Assembly: GCA_964624465.1 (NCBI GenBank) | Contig: CAZUZD010000118.1 | Coordinates: forward strand, 1-16,780 | Length of the DNA: 16,780 bases | DNA from: CAZUZD01 sp964624465 | GTDB lineage: Bacteria; Planctomycetota; Planctomycetia; Isosphaerales; Isosphaeraceae | Direction: 5' to 3' | Shown: positions 1 through 6,618 of the stretch, piece by piece | Layout: each line of letters opens with the position of its first letter | How positions within the stretch are numbered: position 1 is the first letter of the stretch | Made by a program: the position numbers and the translations under genes | Notes under the pieces: model-generated | Database searches by the model: none | The model's input: the letters and a program-made list of their open reading frames with translations, nothing else | Told to the model about the DNA's origin: nothing

Positions 1-1
1 C

Positions 2-952
2 CTGCCGGTGCTCAAGTGGGGCAAGTCGCAGGGCGGCGTGGTCGGGTTCTCGCACTCGGGCTGGGGGTTGCAGACGAAGGCCAAGGAGCTGCCGAACCTG
101 GAGATCCCGCCGTTCGACGGCATCGGCGCCAACGAGTACATCGTCGACGTGGTGCACGACGCTGTCGACTTCATCTCGACCGTCGACACGCCCGCGCCCT
201 ACGAGCTCAACATCTGGTACCACACGCTCAACTGCGGCTTCCGCTGCAAGATCAGCGGCGAGACCGACTTCCCCTGCATCTACGGCGACCGCGTCGGCCT
301 GGGACGGGTCTATGTCAAGGTGCCCGACGGCCCGCTCGACTTCGACCGCTGGACCGAGGGGCTCAAGCAGGGCCAGTCGTACGTCACCGACGGCTTCAGC
401 CACCTGGTCGACTTCCAGGTCGATGACGTCGTCATGGGCCACGGCGAGCGCAAGCTGGACAAGCCCGGGTCGGTGAAGGTCGCGGTGAAGGTGGGCGCGA
501 TGATGCCTGTCGAGCCGGGCGCCGAGGGGAAGCAGATCAAGGCCACGCCGCTGGACCAGAAGCCGTACTGGCACATCGAGCGAGCCCGCGTGGGCGACAG
601 CCGCAAGGTGCCGGTGGAGGTCGTCGTCAACGGCCGCGCGGTGGCGACCCAGGAGGTCGAGGCCGACGGCACGTTCCGCGATCTCACGTTCGACGTTCCG
701 ATCGAGCGGTCGAGCTGGGTCGCCGTGCGCATCTATCCGTCGGCCCACACCAACCCGGTCTGGGTCACCGTCGGCGACGCGCCGGTGCGGGCCTCGAAGC
801 AGTCGGCCGAGTGGTGCTTGAAGAGCGTCGACCAGTGCTGGTCGCAGAAGGAGCCGAACATCCGCCCGGCCGAGCGTGACGCCGCGCGGGCGGCCTACGA
901 TGTGGCCCGAGCGGCCTATCGCAAGATCCTGGCCGAATCGACCGGGGACTGA
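2..952 (+). CDS. CehA/McbA-type metallohydrolase, C-terminal part (5' truncated)
   Basis: The frame is open from base 2, so the true start lies left of the window; 316 residues are visible. The fragment begins inside a PHP-like metal-dependent hydrolase core, with a GGVVGFSHSG stretch at visible residues 11-20 whose His is a likely metal ligand. It continues through NIWYHTLNCGF and SGETDFPCIYGDR blocks and ends with a beta-rich region. I recognise these blocks from the CehA/McbA family metallohydrolase domain-containing proteins that are frequent in planctomycetes. The founding members hydrolyse carbamate esters, but the substrate here is unknown. The C-terminus (DAARAAYDVARAAYRKI) is an Ala/Arg helix. 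Because the N-terminus is missing, a signal peptide cannot be assessed. A 264-bp gap separates it from the next gene, so co-transcription is uncertain. Family assignment is fairly secure; function is inferred only. Confidence 0.75.
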   Translation: MPVLKWGKSQGGVVGFSHSGWGLQTKAKELPNLEIPPFDGIGANEYIVDVVHDAVDFISTVDTPAPYELNIWYHTLNCGFRCKISGETDFPCIYGDRVGLGRVYVKVPDGPLDFDRWTEGLKQGQSYVTDGFSHLVDFQVDDVVMGHGERKLDKPGSVKVAVKVGAMMPVEPGAEGKQIKATPLDQKPYWHIERARVGDSRKVPVEVVVNGRAVATQEVEADGTFRDLTFDVPIERSSWVAVRIYPSAHTNPVWVTVGDAPVRASKQSAEWCLKSVDQCWSQKEPNIRPAERDAARAAYDVARAAYRKILAESTGD

Positions 953-1216
953 GCCGCGTGACCGGCCGTCTCCGACGCCTGACCCGCCGGCTGATCCCCG
1001 GACCGGCCGCCCCCGGGTCAAAGGTGCCCGGGGTCGGCTGGGCGAAGGCCGGCACCACGACCCTGAGCGAGCGAGTGCCTCAAGCGTCTCGGCCGCCGCC
1101 ACGCCGGCCAGCGGCTCGACCTGGTCGAGCCCTGGGCCCGCGGCGACCTGGCCCCCCTGCTGCGGGTGGCCCGGACGCATCAGTCATCCACCGATCCGAC
1201 CCGCGGAGTCGCGCCC
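953..1216. other. Intergenic spacer, no gene seen
   Basis: These 264 bases lie between the truncated metallohydrolase and the amidohydrolase. All frames open here look like GC-bias artefacts with Arg/Pro-rich translations. A 7-bp inverted repeat (ccccggg at 1011-1017 and cccgggg at 1027-1033, 9-base loop) lies 58 bases after the upstream stop. It could help end transcription but has no T-run and is short enough to be chance. Bases from about 1065 to 1216 stay open in the amidohydrolase frame, but the translation has no signal sequence or recognised domain, so I treat it as non-coding leader. Confidence 0.4.
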
Positions 1217-3010
1217 ATGACGATCGGGGATCGCCTGCCTGCCACGATCCTGGCCGGCCTGCTGACGCTGGTCGTCGGCGGCCCCGCCCGCGCCGAGGAG
1301 CCGCCCGACCTGGTGATCCGCCACGCGCGGGTGCTCACGCTCGACGACCGCGACACCGTGGCGGAGGCCGTGGCCGTGCGTGGCGACCGGATCGTGGCCG
1401 TCGGGCCAGATGCGGCGATCGCGGCGCTGGTGGGGCCGGAGACCCGGGTGCTCGACGCCGGCGGCCGGACGCTGCTGCCGGGCCTCTATGACAGCCATGT
1501 GCATCCGCTGGGGGCGGCGCACAGCGAGGCGGATCACCCGATCCCGGCGTTCCGCTCGCTGGCCGACATCCGGGCCTACCTCGCCGAGCGGGTCAAAGCC
1601 CAGCCGGCGGGCTCCTGGATCGTGGTCCGTTACGCCTTCCCGACCCGGCTCGACGAGGGCCGGCTACCGACCCGCGCCGAGCTCGACGCGATCGCGCCCG
1701 AGCACCCCGTTTTGCACCAGGCCGGACCGGCGGGCGTGGCGAACACGAAGGCCCTGGCGCTCTCGGGCATCACCCGCGACACCCCCGACCCGCCCGCCGG
1801 CCAGGTGGTCCGCGACCCGGCCACCGGCGAGCCCACCGGCCTGCTCCGTAACGCGTACAGCCTGCTCAAGGATCTGCCGAAGGACGCCTACGGCGACGCC
1901 GGCCTGCCGGCCACCGAGCGGGTCGTCGAGCTGCTGCGGCTCTACAACGCGCGCGGGATCACCAGCATCGGCGACCGGGGCGCCAGCGCCACGGCGATCG
2001 CCGTGTACCGCGACCTGCGCGACCGGAACCAGTTGACGGTGCGGGTCAACGCCACCCGCATCCTGTCGCCGCCGTTCGGCGACCGGGTCCAGATCGCCGG
2101 CGCGATCCGGGCGCTCGGGGCCGACGACGCGCGCGGCGAGCCGGGCGGGCCCACCGGCGCCGGCGACCACTGGGTGCGGATCGGGCCGCTGAAGGTGTTC
2201 CTGGATGGCGGCATGCTCAACGGCACCGCCCTGATGCGCGCGCCCTGGGGCGTGGGGCCGACGTATCAGATCACCGAGCCCGAGTATCGCGGTCTGCGAT
2301 TCGTGCCGGCCGATGCCCTGGCGCTGATCGCCGAGGAGGCGGCCCGCCGCGGCTGGCGGATGACCGCCCACTGCGCCGGCGAGGCGGGCATCGACGCCCT
2401 GCTCACCGCCTACGAGGCGGCCGACCGCGCCATCGGCATCCGGGGACAGCGCTGGCTGATCACGCACGCCAACTTCGCCCGCCCCGACGACCTCCGCCGC
2501 GCCGCGGCGCTCGGCGTGGGGGCCGACCTCCAGCCGGCCTGGCTCTGGGAGGACACGCGCACGCTCACCGCCGTGCTCGGGCCCGAGCGGATGCGCTGGT
2601 TCCATCCCTACCGCGACTGGCTCGACGCCGGCCTGACGATCGGCGGCGGCAGCGACCACATGATCCGGCTCGACCCGATGGCCGCCACCAACCCCTGGGA
2701 CCCCTGGCTCGGCATCGAGGTCGCCGTCACCCGTCGCGCCCGCGACGGCCGCGTCCACCAGCCGGAGCAGCGGCTCACCCGCGCCGAGGCGCTGCGGTTC
2801 TACACGGTCTGGAACGCCCGCCTGCACGGCGAGGAGGCGCAGAAGGGGACCGTCGAGCCCGGCAAGCTCGCCGACCTGATCCTGGTCGATCGCGACCCGC
2901 TGGGCTGCCCCGAGACCGACTTGCGCGCGACCCGTGTGCTCTGGACGATCGTCGGCGGTACGATGGTGTTCTCGGATGAACCGCCCGACGGCCCGGCCCG
3001 GCCGCGATGA
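1217..3010 (+). CDS. Exported YtcJ-like amidohydrolase (Amidohydro_3 family)
   Basis: A 597-residue metal-dependent amidohydrolase. I chose the ATG at 1217 because GGAG (1205-1208) sits 8 bases upstream and the protein then opens with a clean signal peptide: hydrophobic residues 11-21, then a GGPARA cleavage region near residue 26. An upstream in-frame GTG at 1166 would bury this signal. The mature protein has the small beta-sandwich typical of the superfamily (VIRHARVLTLD, residue 33 on). The TIM barrel follows with likely metal ligands: H94 and H96 (DSHVHP), K326 (LKVFLDGG), H385 (TAHCAGE), H417 (ITHANF) and D480 (GGGSDH). A C-terminal return to the sandwich reads GKLADLILVDRDPL, a family hallmark. 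YtcJ-like proteins hydrolyse amide or related bonds in small molecules, mostly with unknown natural substrates. Here it probably acts outside the cytoplasm. Its stop overlaps a possible upstream start of the next gene, suggesting one transcript. Confidence 0.9.
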   Translation: MTIGDRLPATILAGLLTLVVGGPARAEEPPDLVIRHARVLTLDDRDTVAEAVAVRGDRIVAVGPDAAIAALVGPETRVLDAGGRTLLPGLYDSHVHPLGAAHSEADHPIPAFRSLADIRAYLAERVKAQPAGSWIVVRYAFPTRLDEGRLPTRAELDAIAPEHPVLHQAGPAGVANTKALALSGITRDTPDPPAGQVVRDPATGEPTGLLRNAYSLLKDLPKDAYGDAGLPATERVVELLRLYNARGITSIGDRGASATAIAVYRDLRDRNQLTVRVNATRILSPPFGDRVQIAGAIRALGADDARGEPGGPTGAGDHWVRIGPLKVFLDGGMLNGTALMRAPWGVGPTYQITEPEYRGLRFVPADALALIAEEAARRGWRMTAHCAGEAGIDALLTAYEAADRAIGIRGQRWLITHANFARPDDLRRAAALGVGADLQPAWLWEDTRTLTAVLGPERMRWFHPYRDWLDAGLTIGGGSDHMIRLDPMAATNPWDPWLGIEVAVTRRARDGRVHQPEQRLTRAEALRFYTVWNARLHGEEAQKGTVEPGKLADLILVDRDPLGCPETDLRATRVLWTIVGGTMVFSDEPPDGPARPR

Positions 3011-3072
3011 GCCGGGCGGTGCCGCCAGCGATCCCCTGGATCCGATCTCACGCCTGCTGGAGAGCCCTCCCC

Positions 3073-4068
3073 GTGCGACGCCCGAGCCGCGCCCCGCTGC
3101 TGTCCGCCCTGCTCCTCGGCCTGATCGCCGGGATGGACGTCCCGGCCCGCGCCGACGATGCACCGACCTATACCAACCCGGTCTGGGACCGCGACTTCCC
3201 CGACCCGCACGTGATCCGCCACGGCGGCAAGTACTACGCCTATGCCACCCAGACCGGCGGCACGGGGTTCCAGCTGCTGGTCTCCGACGACCTGGTGCAC
3301 TGGACCCGCCAGCCGCTGGAGTTCTTCGTCCCCTGGTCCCGCGACCACTACTGGGCGCCCGAGGTGCTGGAGCGCAACGGCACCTTCTACTTCACCTACT
3401 CGGCGCTCGACCCGGCCTCGAAGAAGCACCACATCGCCGTGGCCACCGCCACGCACCCGGCCGGCCCGTTCCTCCACCAGGCGATCCTGGTGCGGGGCGA
3501 CGACAACGAGGTCGGCGTCATCGACGCCACCATCTTCCTGGAGGAGGACGGCACCCCGTACCTCGTCTACTCCGAGGAGACACCGCGCCGGATCGTGATG
3601 CGGCGGCTGCGCCCGGACCTGCTGGCCACCGAGGGGGAGCGGGTCGAGCTGCTCCGCCCCGACCAGGAGTGGGAGAAGGGCGTCACCGAGGCCCCCACGG
3701 TGATCAAGCGCAACGGCCAGTATCACCTGATCTACTCGGGCTCGGGCTTCCAGGGCACCAGAGACACCTGCCGCTACGCCATCGGTCACGCCGTGGCCAA
3801 GAGCCTGGCCGGCCCGTACACCAAGGCGCCGCAGCCGGTGCTCGCCACCGTCCCCGAGCAGACCTACGGCCCCGGCCACCAGGGGCTGATCGCCACCCCC
3901 GACGGCCAGTGGTGGGTGCTGTACCACGGCTGGAACGCCGAGGGGGAACCGCACTACGGCCGCAACCCGAAGGGCCGCACCCTGCGACTCGACCGCCTGG
4001 ACTGGGACGGCGACACCCCGAAGTTCACGGGCCCGACCGTCACGCCCCAGCCGGCGCCGAAGCCCTGA
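3073..4068 (+). CDS. Secreted glycoside hydrolase family 43 enzyme
   Basis: A 331-residue single-domain five-bladed beta-propeller glycosidase. All three GH43 catalytic acids are visible, numbered from GTG 3073: general base D44 in FPDP, the pKa-modulating D151 in VIDAT, and general acid E206 in TEAPTV. The late HQGL motif (H269) is also present. Family members cleave alpha-L-arabinofuranoside or beta-xyloside bonds in arabinan, xylan or related polymers; sequence alone does not decide which. The GTG at 3073 is preferred over the in-frame ATG at 3007. GGAGAG (3059-3064) is 8 bases upstream of it, and it yields a compact signal peptide (RR, then hydrophobic LLSALLLGLIAG, cleavage after PARA near residue 27). 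The ATG at 3007 overlaps the upstream stop as ATGA but lacks a ribosome binding site and would give a 30-plus-residue n-region. No carbohydrate-binding module is attached. Confidence 0.9.
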   Translation: MRRPSRAPLLSALLLGLIAGMDVPARADDAPTYTNPVWDRDFPDPHVIRHGGKYYAYATQTGGTGFQLLVSDDLVHWTRQPLEFFVPWSRDHYWAPEVLERNGTFYFTYSALDPASKKHHIAVATATHPAGPFLHQAILVRGDDNEVGVIDATIFLEEDGTPYLVYSEETPRRIVMRRLRPDLLATEGERVELLRPDQEWEKGVTEAPTVIKRNGQYHLIYSGSGFQGTRDTCRYAIGHAVAKSLAGPYTKAPQPVLATVPEQTYGPGHQGLIATPDGQWWVLYHGWNAEGEPHYGRNPKGRTLRLDRLDWDGDTPKFTGPTVTPQPAPKP

Positions 4069-4074
4069 GTCACG

Positions 4075-4102
4075 CGAGGGTGGGGCGACGTGGGCCCCCT
4101 CG
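4075..4102 (+). terminator. Possible weak hairpin between GH43 and GT2 genes
   Basis: CGAGGG (4075-4080) can pair with CCCTCG (4097-4102), and two further G-C pairs form past a bulged T at 4081. It begins 7 bases after the GH43 stop and ends before the GT2 ribosome binding site. There is no T-run, so it may be an RNA end-processing or attenuation structure, or chance in GC-rich DNA. Confidence 0.2.
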
Positions 4103-4130
4103 TCATCGCGGCATGCCCGACGCCCTGCCC

Positions 4131-4135
4131 GGAGG
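4131..4135 (+). promoter_or_regulatory. Ribosome binding site fixing the TTG start of the GT2 gene
   Basis: GGAGG stands 8 bases before the TTG at 4144. The in-frame GTG at 4090 has no such site, and its 18 extra residues (Cys/Pro-rich) do not match the glycosyltransferase fold. This supports TTG as the real start. Confidence 0.7.
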
Positions 4136-4143
4136 TTCGCCCC

Positions 4144-5085
4144 TTGGACACCGCCCGTCCGGAACTCTCGATCCTCGTCGAGACCTGCAACCTGGACATC
4201 GCCACCAAGGCCGAGCTGGTCCAGGGGCTTGACGCGCTGGCCGCGCAGGAGGTTCCGGCCGATCGCCGCGAGACGCTGGTCGTCGTCGAGGCGACCAACG
4301 CCGCGCTGGCGGCGTTCCTGGAGGCGGAGCGACCCGAGGTCCGGGTGGTGCGCAGCGAGGACACGACGTATTACGGCATGAAGCTGGCGGGCGTCGCCGC
4401 GGCCCGGGGCGCGGTGCTCGGCTTCTGCGACAGCGACTGCGTGGCCTTGCCGGACTGGGCCAGCAGCCTGTTGCGTTCGATCGCCGGCGGGGCCGACGTC
4501 GTCGCCGGCAAGACGCGGTACGAGCCCGGCAAGCGGTTCTCGCGCACCTTCAGCCTGTTCAGCTTCGGCCAGGTGCAGAACGACGCCAGCGGCCACACCA
4601 ATTCGTTCATCGTCAACAACTTCGGCATCCGCCGGCAGATCCTCATCGACCACCCGTTCGAGAACCGCCATCTGCGGACCGGTCCCGGTTACAGCCTGGC
4701 TCGCACGCTCAGGGCACTCGGGTTCCGCATGGTCTACGACCCCGGCATGCGGGTGCACCACTTCAACCACGGCCTGGCCTACCACATGGCCAACCGGGTC
4801 CGCTCCGGGCACGAGATCGTCAACATGTGCCGGCTCGACACTCGTGGCCACCTCGATGAGAGCCGGTATCGCCGGCTCGGTCCGCTGACCCCGCTCGTCT
4901 TCGCCGCCAGGCGCGTGACCAACGACCTCAGGCTGCTGCGGCACCACCGTCGCGACCTGGACATCACGCCCCTGGCCGTGCCGTACCACGTGGGCGCGAC
5001 GCTGGCGATCCGGAGCCTGGAGGTCGGCTCGGGCCTGGTCTCCTGGCTCCGGCCCGGGTTCTTTGGACGGAGGTACGGCTGGTGA
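4144..5085 (+). CDS. Family 2 glycosyltransferase (GT-A fold)
   Basis: A 313-residue inverting glycosyltransferase expected to move a sugar from a nucleotide donor to an acceptor at the cytoplasmic face. Starting from TTG 4144, the protein opens directly into the first beta strand (ELSILVETCN, residues 7-16), as expected for GT2. The metal/nucleotide DXD motif is DSD at residues 96-98, in GAVLGFCDSDC. An aromatic and acidic region follows, and a His-rich block RVHHFNHGLAYH (203-214) could contribute to the acceptor side or catalytic base. No membrane segment is obvious, so it is probably soluble or peripheral. Its stop overlaps the GTG of the sulfotransferase by four bases (GTGA), implying translational coupling and a shared product, plausibly a sulfated glycan or glycolipid. 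Donor and acceptor cannot be read from the sequence. Confidence 0.82.
   Translation: MDTARPELSILVETCNLDIATKAELVQGLDALAAQEVPADRRETLVVVEATNAALAAFLEAERPEVRVVRSEDTTYYGMKLAGVAAARGAVLGFCDSDCVALPDWASSLLRSIAGGADVVAGKTRYEPGKRFSRTFSLFSFGQVQNDASGHTNSFIVNNFGIRRQILIDHPFENRHLRTGPGYSLARTLRALGFRMVYDPGMRVHHFNHGLAYHMANRVRSGHEIVNMCRLDTRGHLDESRYRRLGPLTPLVFAARRVTNDLRLLRHHRRDLDITPLAVPYHVGATLAIRSLEVGSGLVSWLRPGFFGRRYGW
5069..5073 (+). promoter_or_regulatory. Ribosome binding site inside the GT2 gene for the sulfotransferase
   Basis: GGAGG lies within the last codons of the glycosyltransferase gene, 8 bases before the GTG at 5082 that overlaps its TGA stop. It supports both the start choice and coupled translation. 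Confidence 0.7.
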
Positions 5086-6068
5086 GTGCCCCCAACGGCC
5101 TGGATGCCCACGCGTCCGACCACGCCCCGTCGTCAGGTCCGGCCGGCCGTCGTTTCATCCTCATCGGCGGCATGCCGCGGAGCGGGACGACGCTGATGCG
5201 CGCGATCCTCGACACCCACCCCGACGTGGCGATGGTCCGCCCCGAGCTCGATTACCCGGGCCAGATCGCCCGCGGCGTCCGCGTCGCCGACGCGCTCACG
5301 ACCCTGAAGGTCCGGACCTACCTGGAGATCCCGGACCGGCTGCTCGGCTCCGCGCCCGAGGCCGCGTACCGGAGCGTCCTGCTCTGGCACGCCGGGCAGC
5401 GGGGCCGCCCGATCGCGGGCGAGAAGTCGCCGCTGAACGAGTTCTGGTACGACGAGCTGACCCGCTGGTTGCAGGGGGATCAGGTGCGGTTCGTCCACCT
5501 GGTCCGGAACCCGATCGAGGTGGTCGCCAGCTTCAAGCACGCCCGGTTCCGCTGGGCTCGGGGCGGGCGGCTGGGCCGTTCGCTCCTGGACGTGCTGGCG
5601 ACGAACTGGGTGCGGTCGGCCGGCCTGGGGCTCGCCCGCCAGTTCCGCGACCCGGCCGGCTATCGGCTGCTGCGGTATGAGGACCTGGTCGCCGAGCCCG
5701 AGGCGCAGGTGGCCGGCCTCTGCCGCTTCCTGGGGCTGGAGGGCGACCCCCGGGCCCTGCTGGAGCCTTCCGCCGACCGCTACCACAACAACAGCAGCTT
5801 CCCCGAGGAGACACGGGCGGCGGCCCGGGTGGCCGGCGTCATCGTCCAGCCCGAGTCGCGGGCGCATCGGCTCAGCCGGCGCGAGACCCGGCGGGTGTCG
5901 GCGGTCGTCGGCGAGCTGGCCACGGCGCTCGGCTACGACGTGCCGCGGTCAGGGCGTCCCGGGCCCAGGCCCTATCCCCGGAACCCGCTGGCCGCGCTCC
6001 GCCCGGCCAGTCCCCCCCGGCCCGACGGCTCGGCCCCGACCGGCGAGCGGCCACCTTCCGAGCCGTAG
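5082..6068 (+). CDS. PAPS-dependent sulfotransferase family protein
   Basis: A 328-residue protein expected to transfer sulfate from PAPS to a hydroxyl or amine. The 5'-phosphosulfate loop is GGMPRSGTTLMR (residues 29-40), including the PRSGTT P-loop. The 3'-phosphate-binding element is VHLVRNPIEVVAS (138-150), with R142 and S150 as expected contact residues. GEKSP (113-117) and YRLLRYEDLVAEP (194-206) are further blocks typical of the Sulfotransfer_1/3 group. The last 40 residues are Pro/Arg-rich and probably disordered. The N-terminus has no signal peptide, consistent with a cytoplasmic PAPS enzyme. The GTGA overlap with the preceding glycosyltransferase suggests it sulfates the product or acceptor of that enzyme. 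No PAPS synthesis genes are in the window. The acceptor is unknown. Confidence 0.87.
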   Translation: MSAPNGLDAHASDHAPSSGPAGRRFILIGGMPRSGTTLMRAILDTHPDVAMVRPELDYPGQIARGVRVADALTTLKVRTYLEIPDRLLGSAPEAAYRSVLLWHAGQRGRPIAGEKSPLNEFWYDELTRWLQGDQVRFVHLVRNPIEVVASFKHARFRWARGGRLGRSLLDVLATNWVRSAGLGLARQFRDPAGYRLLRYEDLVAEPEAQVAGLCRFLGLEGDPRALLEPSADRYHNNSSFPEETRAAARVAGVIVQPESRAHRLSRRETRRVSAVVGELATALGYDVPRSGRPGPRPYPRNPLAALRPASPPRPDGSAPTGERPPSEP

Positions 6069-6106
6069 TCCCGCCCCACCCAGTCCGCCGGGGAGACGCA
6101 CCCACG

Positions 6107-6562
6107 ATGCCGGCAGCCCCGCCAGCGAGCGGACCGGACGAACCCGCCTGGCTGTTCACCTACGGCACCCTGGGCCCCGGCTGGCCGGCGGGGCGCGGGC
6201 ACGTCTGGGCGGTCGATGCGGTGCGGGGCCGGCTCTACGACCTGGGGCCGTACCCGGGGCTGTGCGACCTCGATGCGCCGGGGGCGGACTGGGTGCTGGG
6301 GCACGTCCGGCCGGTGACGGGGGCCGAGCTGGCCGGGGTGCTGGACCCGTACGAGGGGGTCGACGAGGGGCTGTTCGCGAGGGTCCGCACCGTGACGCGG
6401 TCCGGGCGGCCGGTCTGGGTTTACGTCTACGGCCCGGCGCGGCCAGAATGGGCGCGTGGGCCGTTGCCGTTCTGGGACGGCCCCCGGTCCGACCTCTCCC
6501 ACGCCCCGACCGCCCCCGCGCCCCGGATCTGGGGCGGCGGCCCCGAGCATCCGCCGGGCTGA
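6107..6562 (+). CDS. Gamma-glutamylcyclotransferase-like (AIG2-like) protein
   Basis: A 151-residue protein of the GGCT/AIG2 fold. The substrate-binding loop is YGTLGPG (residues 19-25), and the candidate catalytic acid is E83 in LDPYEGVDEGLF. Both hallmark motifs are therefore present. Family members release 5-oxoproline from gamma-glutamyl compounds or gamma-glutamylamines; bacterial homologues are mostly uncharacterised. The fold is normally about 110-130 residues, and here the last 25 residues (PTAPAPRIWGGGPEHPPG) look like a disordered tail. The ATG at 6107 is preceded by GGGAG (6091-6095), 11 bases away, which is acceptable but not strong. It lies 38 bases after the sulfotransferase and 56 before the decarboxylase, so it may share their transcript, but no functional link is evident. 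Confidence 0.8.
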   Translation: MPAAPPASGPDEPAWLFTYGTLGPGWPAGRGHVWAVDAVRGRLYDLGPYPGLCDLDAPGADWVLGHVRPVTGAELAGVLDPYEGVDEGLFARVRTVTRSGRPVWVYVYGPARPEWARGPLPFWDGPRSDLSHAPTAPAPRIWGGGPEHPPG

Positions 6563-6605
6563 CGCCGCGACCGCCCCAGCCGAGCCGCGGCCCCCACATC
6601 CCGAC

Positions 6606-6613
6606 GAAGGAGG
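6606..6613 (+). promoter_or_regulatory. Strong ribosome binding site for the decarboxylase
   Basis: GAAGGAGG ends 5 bases before the GTG at 6619. The reading frame stays open upstream to about 5677, but that part overlaps two other genes and is Arg/Pro-rich, so this site decides the start. Confidence 0.75.
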
Positions 6614-6618
6614 TCCCC

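Noticed and set aside
958..1491. 177-codon open frame after the first gene
   Set aside because: It starts at GTG without a ribosome binding site, is Arg/Pro-rich, and overlaps the amidohydrolase in another frame.
1664..3163. 499-codon minus-strand open frame across the amidohydrolase gene
   Set aside because: Antisense shadow: the sense strand has an intact amidohydrolase with all metal ligands, while this translation shows no family motif.
2800..4989. 729-codon minus-strand open frame across GH43 and GT2
   Set aside because: It lies antisense to two well-supported genes and spans their boundary; composition is Val/Gly/Arg/Asp typical of a GC shadow.
5677..6618. 314-residue upstream extension of the decarboxylase frame
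   Set aside because: It overlaps the sulfotransferase and the cyclotransferase-like gene in another frame, and GAAGGAGG before the GTG at 6619 marks the real start.
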